From positions 23,689 to 87,688 of the forward strand of contig NBAY01000114.1 of NCBI GenBank assembly GCA_002794775.1: a stretch of 64,000 nt of DNA, written 5' to 3'. Each line of letters begins with the position of its first letter. The first letter of the stretch is position 1. The stretch is from Porodaedalea pini (lineage: Eukaryota; Basidiomycota; Agaricomycetes; Hymenochaetales; Hymenochaetaceae). A model generated the notes under the pieces. That model ran no database searches. It saw only the letters and a list, made by a program, of their open reading frames with translations, and was not told the DNA's origin. Shown here piece by piece: positions 24,609-36,162 of this stretch. The translations under genes were made by a program, and so were the position numbers.

Positions 24609-26165
24609 ATGCCTTCTCAAATAGATCATAAAAGGCAGATGCCTCAAGACGATGCTCAGGAGCCTGCCGACCATCGCAAACGACGTCGCAACAGAACCAC
24701 TCAGTCCTGTCTCAACTGCCATGGTTCGAAAAGAATGGTTAGTCGCTACACTCGACAACATTTGATAGGTACTGATCATTCTTTCAGTGTGATAGGTGCA
24801 TTTGATTTACTCGTTGTGGATACAAACGAGATGCTCACCGAAATGCTATGGAATAGGAAACGCCCCTCTTGCAGTCGGTGTATAAAGCTTGGACTTGTAT
24901 GCATCTCTTACACCTCAGCATCTGGGCGCTTTGCGTTAACTTCGCTCTTGCTTTCCAGAGTGGCACCTGCGTGTATGAAGTTGACGATGTTAGCAGAAGG
25001 TGCGCAGATCCCTTTCCTTTATATATCCCACAGTAATATTATCTCTGCCAGGGATCCATCGCAGGATGAGACCGCTCTCCTTAAGAGCAGGATCGCAGAG
25101 CTCGAAGGATTTATTCGCGAGTACAAGCGTAAACCACATCCACGCTGGTCTGTCGACTCCAAGAAGTGTTCCGTTTCTTCTATCTCGTCACCGCCAAGCT
25201 TCGATGCCGGATCGGATAATGATTCTGTATCATCTCTCGACTCCGGTATGTCGATTATGCATGCCGAGTGCCCTTCTCAATCCGATAACGGCCCTCTCTC
25301 TCCGTCTGTCCAAGAAAATGGGTCCATCTTCCTTACAAGCCAGAACAGCACTACATCTCCCCCTTCTGACCCTAGTTCTTCGTCTTCTCAATCTTTTGAT
25401 CTGGAACTCTCTCCCGCTCCGGCGAGGGCAGATAAAAGCAGCGCTGTGGATGTCGAATCAATCTTCGATTTCGGTAGCAGTGGATTTATGAGCGATGATA
25501 ACGAGGCGCTGGAGCGTGTGTTTGCTCGTGTCATGCAACAGGAGGCGCGGGAATCTTCTCACGCCGCTCGGGAATGCCAATGCATGAAGCAATTGTCAAC
25601 GCACTCCATCATGCTCGAGCTCGCTCCACATCTGCATAGGGCGCTTGATGCTCTGCGCGCCATTCCGGAACATCATGGGCAGGTGCCCGAGTTTGGATCT
25701 CCGTGTTGCTATTTGAGTCAACTTCAAGGCCTTAGCGAAGCCATGTCGTGCGTTCATGCCTTTGATTGCACCGCAACGTAATGAATCGCTGATAATATGC
25801 CTCACGTTTCCAGCTCTGTCGTTGAACCACCCTCAGAAACTCTTACATCGTCGCTGTCTGTTTACGCACCACAAAGCATACGCTCACCAAGCAACGTAAC
25901 ACAATTATTGACGTCGTCTACGGAGGATTCGCCCCTTTCGCGCGTTCTCGCGGCTCGCAGGGCACAGCCTTTCTCGAAGAGATCTAGAGTTGTTGCCCCC
26001 ACTATCGCAGTCCCAAGGAAGTCATGGCAGGGATGCGTCGTTCACACTCCTTGGGAAGCAAAAAACTCTGCGTCGAGCTCAGCCCTAGCAACCCCAGACA
26101 GTGATCAACTTATGTCATGGGAATCATCACCTCGTGTTGAATGGCCAAGGACGATTTCACTCTGA
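24609..26165 (+). CDS. Zn(II)2Cys6 fungal-type transcription factor
   Basis: Six exons (24609-24737, 24788-24795, 24857-24896, 24959-24999, 25052-25747, 25814-26165) add to 422 codons including the stop. An N-terminal basic region (KRRRNRTTQ) leads into CLNCHGSKRMCDRKRPSCSR and then CIKLGLSGTC. This is the six-cysteine binuclear zinc cluster, spaced C-x2-C-x6-C-x6-C-x2-C-x8-C. The third cysteine is encoded by an 8-nt exon. The linker DETALLKSRIAELEGFIREY is a likely coiled-coil dimerisation segment. It is followed by long Ser-rich acidic low-complexity regions and a Cys/His/Leu-rich segment (about 25540-25740). No fungal-specific middle homology region is evident. By family it is a nuclear DNA-binding regulator. 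Target genes are unknown and no neighbouring metabolic cluster is seen. Confidence 0.85.
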
Positions 26166-26823
26166 CTATGTGGCGTGAGTAGCCGATTCGCTGCTTGGCA
26201 GGCTCAATGACTGACGGGGGTTCTCATACTTAGCTCTAAGGAAAGACCGAACAGACAATTTACACGGAAAGCTATCAGTGTATCGAATACACTCTAGGAT
26301 TCATCAATTGTACTTTATTCAATTGACTGCCGAAATAAGAACTGTAATACGAGATGCTTCGGTGGTAATAGACGTTCCGCCGTGAGACTAGCGACAGATT
26401 CGATCGCATGGGACTCTAAGCACAACTGCACGCGTCGTACTCTGTTTAAATTGATCTGCAAGACCACCTAGCTGGGCAGTTTGCACTGTTCGAAACGATT
26501 GTCCTTCCAAAGTTCCTATCTTGTCAAAACCACGCTCTCTAATTCAAGTTATTGCCCACCACAGCATCAGGAAGCAGAACATGTGATCTGAACTCGTTCG
26601 TCCTATACAGTGCATATTTTAGCGGGATCTGAAGATTAAGGTGTCAGAATGGATTGTCTCGCAACCTTTTATGTGAGCAAGAGGGCGCGGAGGCATACTA
26701 AGGGCAGGTACTAGCGTGTCTCACGTCATTTACCCGTGAGTCAAAGGGCTACAAGTCTAAGCCGAAGGGAGCTCAATTCAACTAACTCTAAAGATAGTAA
26801 GAAGATGAGCATACTGGCGAAGA
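26166..26823. other. Intergenic region
   Basis: 3' flank of the zinc-cluster gene up to the minus-strand hypothetical gene. No gene seen. Confidence 0.5.
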
Positions 26824-27319
26824 CTACCTTGAGAAAATCAAGGCTGGCGTCGATCTGCGAGCTTCTAAGTGGACAGAAGACATGAAACACGAAGCACAAA
26901 TAGAGCATGCCACGCCAAGATCTAATCGTATGATATAGTTCTGAGAGTACATATTCCCAACAACCGCCACCATGAGAAGGCCATTTAGAAGTACAGACGT
27001 AGGAACACACTTTCGATCTGATGTTAAGCATGAATTGACTGAGAAAGTGACCAATCGAGGCGTGGGCGGACTCACAGGTTATTAATAGCATTACCATATT
27101 CTCGACTTTTACAAGACGTTTCGAGCTTTCCTGGTCGCAGGGAAGTCGAGAAGGGCTCAATCTTATCAGACAAGGTGCAGAACTGTTATCTTCGACTGAA
27201 GGCAGAACCGTGAGGAGACTCGCACCCTCGCAAAGAAGCATACCTTGTCGTGCGACCTGTTCTCCGCGGTTCGCTTCATGCGCAGCTCCATCTTCCCTTA
27301 GTTTTGGGAGTGCAGGCAT
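26824..27319 (-). CDS. Hypothetical small membrane protein (possible fragment)
   Basis: Two exons (27076-27319 and 26824-27017) joined by a typical 58-nt GTGAGT...CAG intron give a closed 145-residue frame from a real ATG. The C-terminal half is hydrophobic (LLNGLLMVAVVGNMYSQNYI and LGVACSICASCFMSSVHLEA), consistent with one or two membrane helices. I do not recognise the family. It could be the surviving 3' end of a larger receptor-like membrane protein, since such proteins normally have more helices. Coding is supported by the clean splice and frame only. Confidence 0.4.
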
Positions 27320-27627
27320 TAGATCTTAGCATTAGAGTTTCAGATAATGAAAGAGAAATTAGCAGTGCACGTGCTTGAGGTACGACAATGGGAGAAAAAC
27401 AAGCATGAGAAAGCATGAAGGCCAATAGTAGGCAGGACAGCAAAGCAATCGATATCAATAGAGCAAAGAACGTGTAAAGAAGAGACCAAACAAAATGTAT
27501 ATCAGAAAAGAAAGAGAAATATAGAGCTGTGAGTGAAGGTGGAGGATGGAAATAGTATGCAATGGAACTCTAAGATTTTCTGGTCTATTACACAAGCCAG
27601 CACTATGGTCGAACGAGTGGATGTGTT

Positions 27628-28794
27628 TCATTTGAAAGTCCTCCGAATCTCTTGTTGGTAGCGCGGTGACTCGTCCAAGTGAGAGAAAAGACGATCTGGA
27701 TTGCGTAGAGTGATATTGCAATTGAGCGTGCCGAGTGGCCTTCTTGGCACTGCTGAAGATTCAGATCCAGATGCTAGAGATCCTGAGATGGCGCATTCTG
27801 GAAAGGGAGTTGTGCCGAAGGAATGAATAGCCATCACTTTCTTGACATCAAAGCACTTTCCACCAGCCTCAAACATCGAGAAAGAACAATCTGTCTTCAA
27901 GTCAAGCGGAGCCCAAATTGCACTGTCGAGAGTCCGAGTAGATGCAATCGCCTCTGCAGCTGTCGAAGTCAACATCGAAGATGTCTTCAGGATGGATCGT
28001 AACGGGGGCTGAGAGCGGTGTTTGCGCCACTTTGCCTTTCGTTCTACTGGGGCCACTTGCGTCCCTCTGGCTTCGGGAGCACCCATATTGTCAGCTGCTT
28101 CCTTCGTGTCGACAGTGCCTGACGCCACCAGCTCGACTGCGCGAGAAGAAGAAGGGCCATGTGGGTCAAGCTCGGAGGTGTCAGCCTGCGCGGGCGGTTG
28201 CGCCATGTTCGAAGAGGATGTATTGTGAAGCGAGAGTAGGCCGTCAATCTCGGCCAGAATATTCTCCTGTATCTCCCTTTCCATTTTCTCTACCTCATTC
28301 AACTCATCGATTGCGGCCTCATTCCGTGATTCCCTCTTCCCAGCACAGCACTTGAAGTCCCAGCTCGCATCCGCGTCAGCATCCTTGTCGAACATGACCT
28401 CTTCTGGCATTGCAGCGTCCTTGGGCCCCATCGGCATGAACAGCACTGGCGATAGAGGTGCGTATGGAAGAGACAGGGTGGATGACCTGGCACGTGAATA
28501 GGTTGAGACTTCGCTGGAGGGCATATCGAGTGAGTAAGAAGAGAGAGGCGAGCGAGGTTCGGAAGGCGAGAGCTCGTTGAAAACAAGATAAGGAGCTGAA
28601 GCTTTGCGGATAATATCGCGTGGTAACTTCAGCCTAGCAGGAATAATTCGCCTCTCACGTAGGGATACTTCGCGGGAAAGGCGCAGGGGCTTGAGGCCAG
28701 ATGGAGTCTGCTTTGACTTCCCGCAGAGTGCATCGTAAGCGTCAGAGGTGCAGTGGACGAGAGACGCGAAGAACGACCGGGGCCTATCAGGCAT
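27628..28794 (-). CDS. Hypothetical protein, Ser/Pro-rich, 388 aa
   Basis: Single long frame with ATG at 28794 and TGA at 27628-27630. There are no membrane segments or recognised domains. The N-terminus is basic (RLSREVSLRERRIIPARLKL). The middle is Ser/Pro-rich, with an acidic stretch (FDKDADADASWDFKCC) and a predicted helical segment ELNEVEKMEREIQENILAEI. The C-terminal region contains KWRKHRSQPPLRSILKTSSM, a basic patch that resembles phosphorylation-rich regulatory regions. Length and composition support real coding. Function is unknown and no partner is suggested by neighbours. Confidence 0.7.
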   Translation of the reverse strand: MPDRPRSFFASLVHCTSDAYDALCGKSKQTPSGLKPLRLSREVSLRERRIIPARLKLPRDIIRKASAPYLVFNELSPSEPRSPLSSYSLDMPSSEVSTYSRARSSTLSLPYAPLSPVLFMPMGPKDAAMPEEVMFDKDADADASWDFKCCAGKRESRNEAAIDELNEVEKMEREIQENILAEIDGLLSLHNTSSSNMAQPPAQADTSELDPHGPSSSRAVELVASGTVDTKEAADNMGAPEARGTQVAPVERKAKWRKHRSQPPLRSILKTSSMLTSTAAEAIASTRTLDSAIWAPLDLKTDCSFSMFEAGGKCFDVKKVMAIHSFGTTPFPECAISGSLASGSESSAVPRRPLGTLNCNITLRNPDRLFSHLDESPRYQQEIRRTFK

Positions 28795-29756
28795 GCCTGA
28801 GTCGGGAGAGGATAGGTATAGAGAGGAAGTCTTTTGAGAGATATTAGGGCATAGTCGTCATCCGTGCGTCAGGCAGAGAGCACTGGGCAAACATCTCTGT
28901 TTCAGACTGAAAACATAACGACTTTTAGTCTGGGCCGAAAGTAATTTCAGGCTAACAGAGAACGTAGAGTGTACCATACCATTTCGAATAAAGTACCTCC
29001 TCGCTGAAAAATGTTTGTTTGGGATGAACGGTGCTGGAGGTTGACCAAGAACCCAATTACTGTTGCTGGACGGATTGCGTTCAGTGGCGTCTCGCGCATT
29101 ACTTCGCAAAGGTTTAACTCTGAGAAATGGGTCTTTGATTATCACCAGGATTCCTTCGGATGGCAGACATGGACTGTGAGACCACAGTTTTGCGGATGGG
29201 ATCAAGCATGCGGAGTTGAGTCGAGTTCTTGTAAGTAAAATTTGATTTTCCCACGATTACAAGTGTTCATCGACTTTCGTTGATCATATCGAGTCAAGCC
29301 TTGAGAAGCTTCAGTCTGCGAGTCGACACCATTCGTCTCAACTTTCTCGAAACCGTCGCCAGATACCTATCATGACATAGCGTGCAAGCTTTATCCAGAG
29401 AAGATGTAGCAATGATGCTCGTCGTCTTCTCAAGGGGCGAAAGCGAGAAGAAGTCAACCGACAGGATCTCATTTTATAGTAAGTTTATACTCTCCTTCAT
29501 ATGAGCCAATGTCGGGTTCGATCAGACTGTTTGACCTCAAGGTCTGCGATTCTATTGCATAACGAGACATGACTAGCGCGTCATATCATACTCTCGAACA
29601 CTCAGAGCTCAGTTGCGTATTTAAATCACAACAAGTCCTTCTTGCCACGCCGAGATCACCTTGGTCGAGCTTCCTCACTGATATAAACCCGCTCGTAAGC
29701 TCAACTTCCTTCAGCTTCTCGGGTTGTGCATTCGATTCCCCTCCCTGTGTTCCACG
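28795..29756. other. Intergenic region
   Basis: No recognisable gene. C/T-rich leader-like sequence appears just before 29757. Confidence 0.5.
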
Positions 29757-30990
29757 ATGACCAACGCTTTGGAGGAATCCTTTGAATGCAAGTTCTTTCT
29801 TCGACCAAGCAATTGTTTTCTCACTCATTTAGTAGCTTGTAAGAATGAAAGAGACTCGATTGGCAACGCCATGACCCAGCAGCCTGCTATCCATGATATG
29901 GATCATTGTAGTATCAATATCGCTTCAGAGAGTGAGTTCGCACCGGTCTGCTATTATCTTTCTATTGAATGGGCTTCAGGAAACCTAGCGCCCAACCAGG
30001 ACGGTATGGATGGATCACCACAGGAGTAAATGCGCCGCCATCGTCCGAGATATGGAATGATGGCAAGCCAAGCTTCTTTCTGCGGAACAAACAGACACAT
30101 TTGATTATTACGCAGACACAAATCCATGCTATGGTGTCGCTAATGACTGCTACGTGTTGAGCGAGCCCAGTATCAGCGTCCCAGCTCGCGAAGCCGGCTT
30201 GAATGGTGAGTATATCAGCTCATGAGTCAGAGAAATAGACAAAGAGGCCGAACTATTTCCGGCTCGTAACTAGATATACTCGAGTGCCTCGTTAGAATTG
30301 AAATAAGGATGAAAGAAGCTGCAGAAGGGAAGACGGAGCCCACGGAACAAGAAAAGGATCGCCGAGTCAGGATGGAAAAAAACCACAGAACCAGAGCATA
30401 GATGTACATAACAATGGTATGTTCTCCTTTTTCGCTATACCCGTACCGATCTGAATTGCGCTTCTCGAACACCAATTCTGTCTTTATGGCAGGGCTTGGA
30501 GCGAGTCTTGTTTCCTTTGCGCGCGATAACTTGGACAGTCTTAGCAACACTCGATGTAGTGACTTCGCGTACTTCGATCGCGCTATCATTCTATTTCTGC
30601 TCTCGATCCTTTCTGCCATCGGTGCAACACTCGCTGCTTTGGGGGAAAGTGAAAGCCACACGGCAAGCGCGGGTCCATTGCTTTCAATTATACTACATGT
30701 ATATATTCTCCGCCGTAACGAGTGGGTGTTTGGAACACCCGAGTCAGATGACAGGTCTATCATTCGTGTCAGCGTTTCAAAGATATATAATTTTAGGCAC
30801 TTCAGCTACTTCTCGTGGGCATCATTCACTGCTGCTTGTGCATCTTCTCCAATGTCTTGTTTCGCGTCTTTCTCTACGCCTTCTTCATCCCGAGTATACT
30901 CGTTTATCACCAAGATCTTTTCATAGCGATACACTACCCGTATATAATTTATCACGCCTACATGAACAGGCACTAATAGTACGCAACTGA
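29757..30990 (+). CDS. Possible hypothetical membrane protein, gene model uncertain
   Basis: ATG at 29757 follows a pyrimidine-rich leader. A coding-like segment DYYADTNPCYGVANDCYVLS (30096-30205) ends in GTGAGT and joins in frame to a charged helix (EIRMKEAAEGKTEPTEQEKD). Further on, GLGASLVSFARDNLDSL leads into a membrane helix (AIILFLLSILSAIGATLAAL, about 30578-30640). Two problems remain: an early stop near 30058, and a shift at an A7 run (about 30375) that needs one extra A to join the frames. Family not recognised. It may be a decayed gene. Confidence 0.3.
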
Positions 30991-31228
30991 CTTAGTTCCG
31001 CCTTACCAACCCGCTAATTGGAAGACAATTCATTTTTTCTCGGTTGATCAGGAGTGAAATTCACGAACAGTGCAAACATAGGTGAAACAGACAACAGGAC
31101 AATCCGGATGTGTAAAGGAGGTTGAGTTAGAGATGCCGAGGATTAGGGGACAGGTGATGAGAGTGTAAGACGGTAGAGTACGAGCGGAAGCAAGAGATGA
31201 TGAGCAACCCAACCCACTGCTCGGACCC

Positions 31229-33786
31229 TCACTGCTTGAGCGTTCCAATGACCGCATCTGGAGCGTACCGAGGAATAACCTGCAAGCAAACTATCAACAC
31301 ATATCCATAGGAGACAGAATAGCATCACCAACGCACCTTCGGGTCATGCAACATGTTAAACTCCTCCGTCGCATCTCGTCCAGCATACAGTAGGATCGCT
31401 TTCTCCCCGCCGGGATGTTCGGGTAGGAACTTCGTCACGTCCAACACCTGTCCATTGACGATCACCCAGCAGTCGCCCTTCTTATTGTGTGCCGCAACGT
31501 CTGCGACGGTGTAGGATCCGCTTGCACTCTTCTCTTCGACCTTCTCTTCCTTCTTCGACTGCGACGCAGATGGGTTGGAGGAGCTGTCGGGCACTGGCTC
31601 GGAGGATGATGTGGATGACGCGGCCGACGAGGAGGTCGTAGGAACCGGTGCGGAGGGAGTAGAGGTAGATGAGGAGCTGGAGCTGGAGCCGGAGCCAGCC
31701 CACGAGAAGGTCAAATCGACCTTATTCTGCTCGGGGCTGATCGTAATCGTTGTAGACAGCGGCGCGCCAAGGTGACCCGCGACCGCCCCGAGACGGCCCT
31801 TCGCCTTCTCCGCCGCGCCCGCTCCGTTCTGCAAGAGATACGCCGCCGCGCTGTCAGCTGATACACGTCCAAACACCACGCATCCCAGCAATGAGCTCCC
31901 GCCGAGTCTGTTTGCGCCGTGCACGCCGCCTGCGACTTCGCCAGCTGCGAACAAGCCGGGAATAGGCGCATGCTCGCCGCCTGTCAGCACGCGCGACTCA
32001 GAGTCGATCTCGAGGCCACCCATCGTGTAATGTAGCACCGGTGTCATGATCGCGACGTTGAAGTTGTCGTCCATCTTCCAGTCTGAGTGTTGAAAGAACT
32101 TCTTTCCGAAGGGGTCTTTCTGTGCCTTGGCAGCGGCGCTGTAGTCAGCGAATGTCTTAGCGAGCGTCGACTCGGGAATGCCCATCTCCTTCGCGAGCGC
32201 CGCACCCGACTCAAAGTGCTTCATCAACCCACGCCCAACGTAGTGCTTGCAATGCCACTCGATCTCCTTTGACGCGCTGCCGTTCAGGATGAGGCGAATC
32301 GGATACTGTGTACTGATGAGTAAAGGCGAAAAACAGGGAACGAATGTGACATACCTTCCCGTTCTCCCAAATCTTGCCCGTGACGTAATCGCGAGTCTGT
32401 AACTCGTCGACGAAGCGCTTCCCTTCGTTGTCGAGAAGTAATCCACCAACACCGCGTAGTGCCTCAGCAGCGAGGAACTTGACCTTCGCATCAGGGTCAT
32501 TCGGGTCGACGAGGCCCGTAGGGTGCACCTGCACCTTCTCGAGGTCAATACCAGCCGCGCCGACCGCCATCGCGAGCTTCTGTCCATCGCCTGTGCAGTG
32601 CTCGCCGTTTGTCGTCGGAAGATCCCATAGCTCCGGTCTGTACTTCTTCAGTAGCGAATCGCTCGTGAAGTCTGCCGCATAGCCGCCAGTCGCGAGGATA
32701 ACGGGACCGTGCGCTTCCTCCTTCTTTCCATCGACCTCATATTCAACGCCGATGACACTCCCGGTCTCGTCCTTTAGCAGCCGCGTCACCTTAGCCTTCT
32801 TGCGAATCTGGACACGCTCGGGTATACTCTGTGCGAGATCTTCAAGACGCTCCATTTGTGCGTAAGTGATGACCATCCCCGGGAACTGCGCACCGCCGCG
32901 GTGCGTACGCGGCTGGCTATGTCCGCCGAGGCGCGCAACTTTGCTGAGATCGAGTCCAAACTTGTCTTGCAACCAGTTGACGGCATCGGCTGAACGGCCA
33001 GTGAGAACGCGGATGAGCTCGTCTCGCGCCAAGTCCTTCGCGGACTTCTTTGTGTCGTCGAAGAATAGCTTGGCGCTGTCTTGGATCCCGGCATCCTGCT
33101 GCGAGGCTGTACCCGCACCGTTGATTCCGGAAGTTGCCTTGGTGGAGTTTCCGCCCATAAAACTGAAAAGAGTGGTCAACGTCGTGATGTGAGACAGTGC
33201 GAAAAGTAGAAGTAGAAAGTGGATGAGATGCCAATGCGAATGTTCATAAGCGCGTGAGTGCCGACAAATATTACACACACGACGGTGCCGACTCATGTAG
33301 AGCAGCATACCGCCCGCCGTCATGTCCGGCTGAGCCAAAGCTGAGGGCAGAAACGAGTATCTGAATCGTCAGACGACGTAAACTCGATCGAAGGCGAATT
33401 CGGTCATCGTCGAACATGTAGACATCGTCTTCGGCATGACGAGCACGTGGAAGTTAAGTGAGTTCGTCATCGGAGGGCCGTCGGCATTCGAGGCAAGAAT
33501 ACGATGGTGATTTGTAATTCGCTAGGCAAACGACGTCGTCCAACGACACGACTGTTTCCAGCCAAATCCGCCAGGTATGTCATGCCCAGCCATGAAGGCT
33601 GGTGCAATGCATGCAACAGGAGAGAAATGAAAGAGGAAGGAAGAGGAAGGACGGAAGGAAGAGACCAAACATAAGAGACACTCACGGCTGTTTGTCGAGC
33701 AAGAGGACGTTCGCACCACGCTCAAGGAGAGTGTGTGCCGCCGAGAGACCAGCGAGACCACCGCCGACGACGATAACTTGAGCCAT
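31229..33786 (-). CDS. Fumarate reductase flavoprotein fused to cytochrome b5
   Basis: Four exons (33686-33786, 32355-33162, 31337-32305, 31229-31279) encode 642 residues. The N-terminal Rossmann FAD motif [20 protein letters not shown] precedes [13 protein letters not shown]. The flavoprotein part continues with [37 protein letters not shown], the [12 protein letters not shown] segment and [20 protein letters not shown]. These match soluble fungal fumarate reductases (Osm1/Frd1), which reduce fumarate to succinate using reduced flavin. A Ser/Thr/Pro linker leads to a C-terminal cytochrome b5 domain with the heme-ligand motif [16 protein letters not shown]. Heme-to-FAD electron delivery within one chain is inferred. 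Intron 1 is 523 nt, long for this genome. Confidence 0.93.
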
Positions 33787-34952
33787 TTTTACGATTGCGA
33801 TGAGGTGGTAGATGAGGAGGAGGAGGAGGAACCTGGGAGAGATGCTATTTAAGAACAACAAGAAAGCCGCGGCCGGCGCGAGGAGGTAATCACGAGACTC
33901 GTTGAAGACCGGGATACCGCTTTCATGTGATATTCCAGCTCGGTCACGTCTCTAGCAAATCATACTCAATCCTTTACGCCATGCAGTAATTGGACTTTTT
34001 TTTTCTGATGCCCTAGTTACTCGAGTTGAACTAGTACTCTTCACAAAAATACCACAGTACTAGTTCTTTGTAAAAAGTGTCTCGTTCCTCAAACTAACCT
34101 GAGTCGACATCATTAATAATAATGTTGCAAGCTCCGGAGCTCAACGCAGTGCAGTGCGGTGCTCTTTCCCAACAACTCCTGTCTAGATCTGATCAAGTTC
34201 CGGTCAAGACACTCCCTCAACTTCATCCTCTCTTTGCTCCATGACGACTGCAATCGCACGTGAAATGAGTGTGAGCACTGGTTTCGCCGATGCTCAGGGA
34301 TGACTCACGAAATCGGCAATATTAATGACGCAGTCTCATTGAAGTTCGCAGTATCCATAGTATCTTTGCTTACCTACAATGGCTGTAATTCTATCATTGT
34401 AAACATTCGAGCTTCGCAATAAGACATGCTAATGACTCTACATCTTCAGGTTTCAGCTGCGACAATGAGCCTCTGCAACCGGACATCAGCTAACCTCTTT
34501 CCGAAGGCACGAAGACTGGTGTCCTGAAAGCCCATTGTAAAACATACTAGGTAGTTACAGCAAACTCTTTCCACTTGAACCATTGCACCATCTCGTTGTC
34601 TCCGTTTAGCTAGACAAGAGGTTCAAGAGTTGTTGCAAACGTGTACCTGATGGTTCTATGCCTCATATTAATCCCTATTTGCTCGACGCCTCGTCTAATC
34701 TTGTCACCAAAGAAAAAGACGGCACTTCAATTTAGACATATCCGTAAGCGCAAAGCACAAGCTCATGTCAAAGTTTTGATTTCAGTGCTGCATGCAGCAA
34801 AGTCTAGTACACGGCAAGCACAATTTCCTGATCAATCGCCACAAACTATTGCAGAAGAGCAATAATGTATGTTTGCTCTAGTCAACATATATGGCAGCTT
34901 TGTGTTATTCCTGATCCATGCGTCCTGTAAGTTAGCAAACTGGACAAGAAGT
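33787..34952. other. Intergenic region
   Basis: Upstream of the fumarate reductase gene. Only short frames with non-ATG starts; nothing recognised. Confidence 0.5.
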
Positions 34953-34960
34953 TATAAAAG
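34953..34960 (+). promoter_or_regulatory. Probable TATA box of the 35016 gene
   Basis: TATAAAAG lies 56 bp before the ATG at 35016. Confidence 0.5.
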
Positions 34961-35015
34961 AGTCGTTCGAAAAAGCATGCATTCCACAACCTCAAACGTA
35001 TCATCTTAGAAAGAG

Positions 35016-35365
35016 ATGTCAGAGCAAGCTAAAAAACCTCAATTGGTCTATGTCGTAGACCCGGATGGAAAAGAAAAAACCAGAAGTCAAGTAAAGAAAG
35101 ACGGGAAGACAAGTCCTGGAAGCATCAAGCTTTCAAGAGCGACGGTTACCGGGTCCGAGTTGAAAGATAAAGCGAGCACTGATAGTAATGCATCTGACTC
35201 GAAAAAAAAGACTAGCAGTGTAAGTCAGAGAATATTTTTTATGAACGGAGATATGAATACTGACTGTATGACCTAGGATACGCTTAGACCGTAAACTTCA
35301 GATCGCCAGTGCAATATGTGGAGGCCGTGGTTAACACCGGACTATTAGTGATATCGAGTAATTAA
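35016..35365 (+). CDS. Hypothetical small Lys/Ser-rich protein
   Basis: ATG at 35016 follows a TATA box. Exon 1 (35016-35219) ends at GTAAGT and can be joined in frame to 35288-35365, giving 93 residues. The protein is strongly charged and Lys/Ser/Asp-rich (KASTDSNASDSKKKTSS), with no cysteine-rich, membrane or known domain. The C-terminus after splicing is mildly hydrophobic. Function unknown. It ends about 360 bp before a broken Nudix paralogue. Confidence 0.4.
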
Positions 35366-35741
35366 TGTATGAGTTGACAGAAAATGATGCTTAATGAGAG
35401 ATGTCTGTATCACAATCACTTCGATGAAGACCAACAGCACACATTGGCGCGCCAGTGTCGCCACTTCTATCTGTACAACATTAGCCTGAGATGAGTTCAG
35501 AAGCCTACAATTTTGCCATGCATTCTGTCGGTGAAACTTGCCTGTACTATCCATGTACAGTACAAGTGCACCGCTAGACTCGACGGCTCATTCCTGCTGA
35601 AGTCTTCTATCAGTGCTGATTTAGAAAAAATAGAAATGGGGATGACGACGAACCGAGGCCTGTACATGTGACGATGCGGTAAAGAAGCGACATAAGCTTA
35701 TCTGTATAAGGGTAAATAGCATCCTTAAAGTATATCAAAAG

Positions 35742-35894
35742 AATGTCCTTTCAGCCGAAATTACTGAAGACACATGAGCTACCTGCCTCGGAGGCAAAGT
35801 GAGCAGATATCGGAACGTGGTCTCTATGACAGTCACTTACAACTCTTGACAAACGAGGTGGGTCTCGTTGAAAGAGCTTGAATAGGAAGATCAA
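35742..35894 (+). pseudogene. Nudix (Ysa1-like) paralogue, 5' part, split by transposon
   Basis: Nearly identical to 44042-44188 of the intact Nudix gene. Exon 1 ([19 protein letters not shown]), the GTGAG...AG intron and the start of exon 2 (WVSLKELE) are present. The Trp codon that follows is TAG. The match stops exactly where the 6.28-kb transposon begins at 35895. The remainder resumes at 42176. The homology to the intact locus begins near 35723. Confidence 0.9.
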
Positions 35895-35923
35895 CATCAG
35901 GAAAAACCTCCCGGTCAGAAACC
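35895..35923 (+). repeat. Left terminal inverted repeat of copy 2
   Basis: Pairs with the complement of 42147-42175: 19 identical bases, one G/C mismatch, then nine more identical bases. Confidence 0.92.
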
Positions 35924-36162
35924 GTAGAATATATTGAATCTGTAGAATATTCAAGCAATTCCAACGGGTTCTGGCCGATTCTAATTCCAACGGAATCCCA
36001 AGCATCGTACGATTTATGAGCAGATTCTATGTATTCCAATAAATTCTAATAGCATTTCACACCATTTCTTACCGGTTTTAGGTGGCATTCCAAACTTTTC
36101 AATCATTTTCTTACAGATTCTTGTGGCAATTGAGTGTATTTAAACAAATTCTAAACTAAAAG

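Noticed and set aside
32428..33192. Plus-strand frames at 32428-32682 and 32866-33192
   Set aside because: Antisense shadows of fumarate reductase exon 2.
34641..34865. Lys/Arg-rich open frame upstream of the 35016 gene
   Set aside because: It begins at GTG, not ATG, and has no supporting context.
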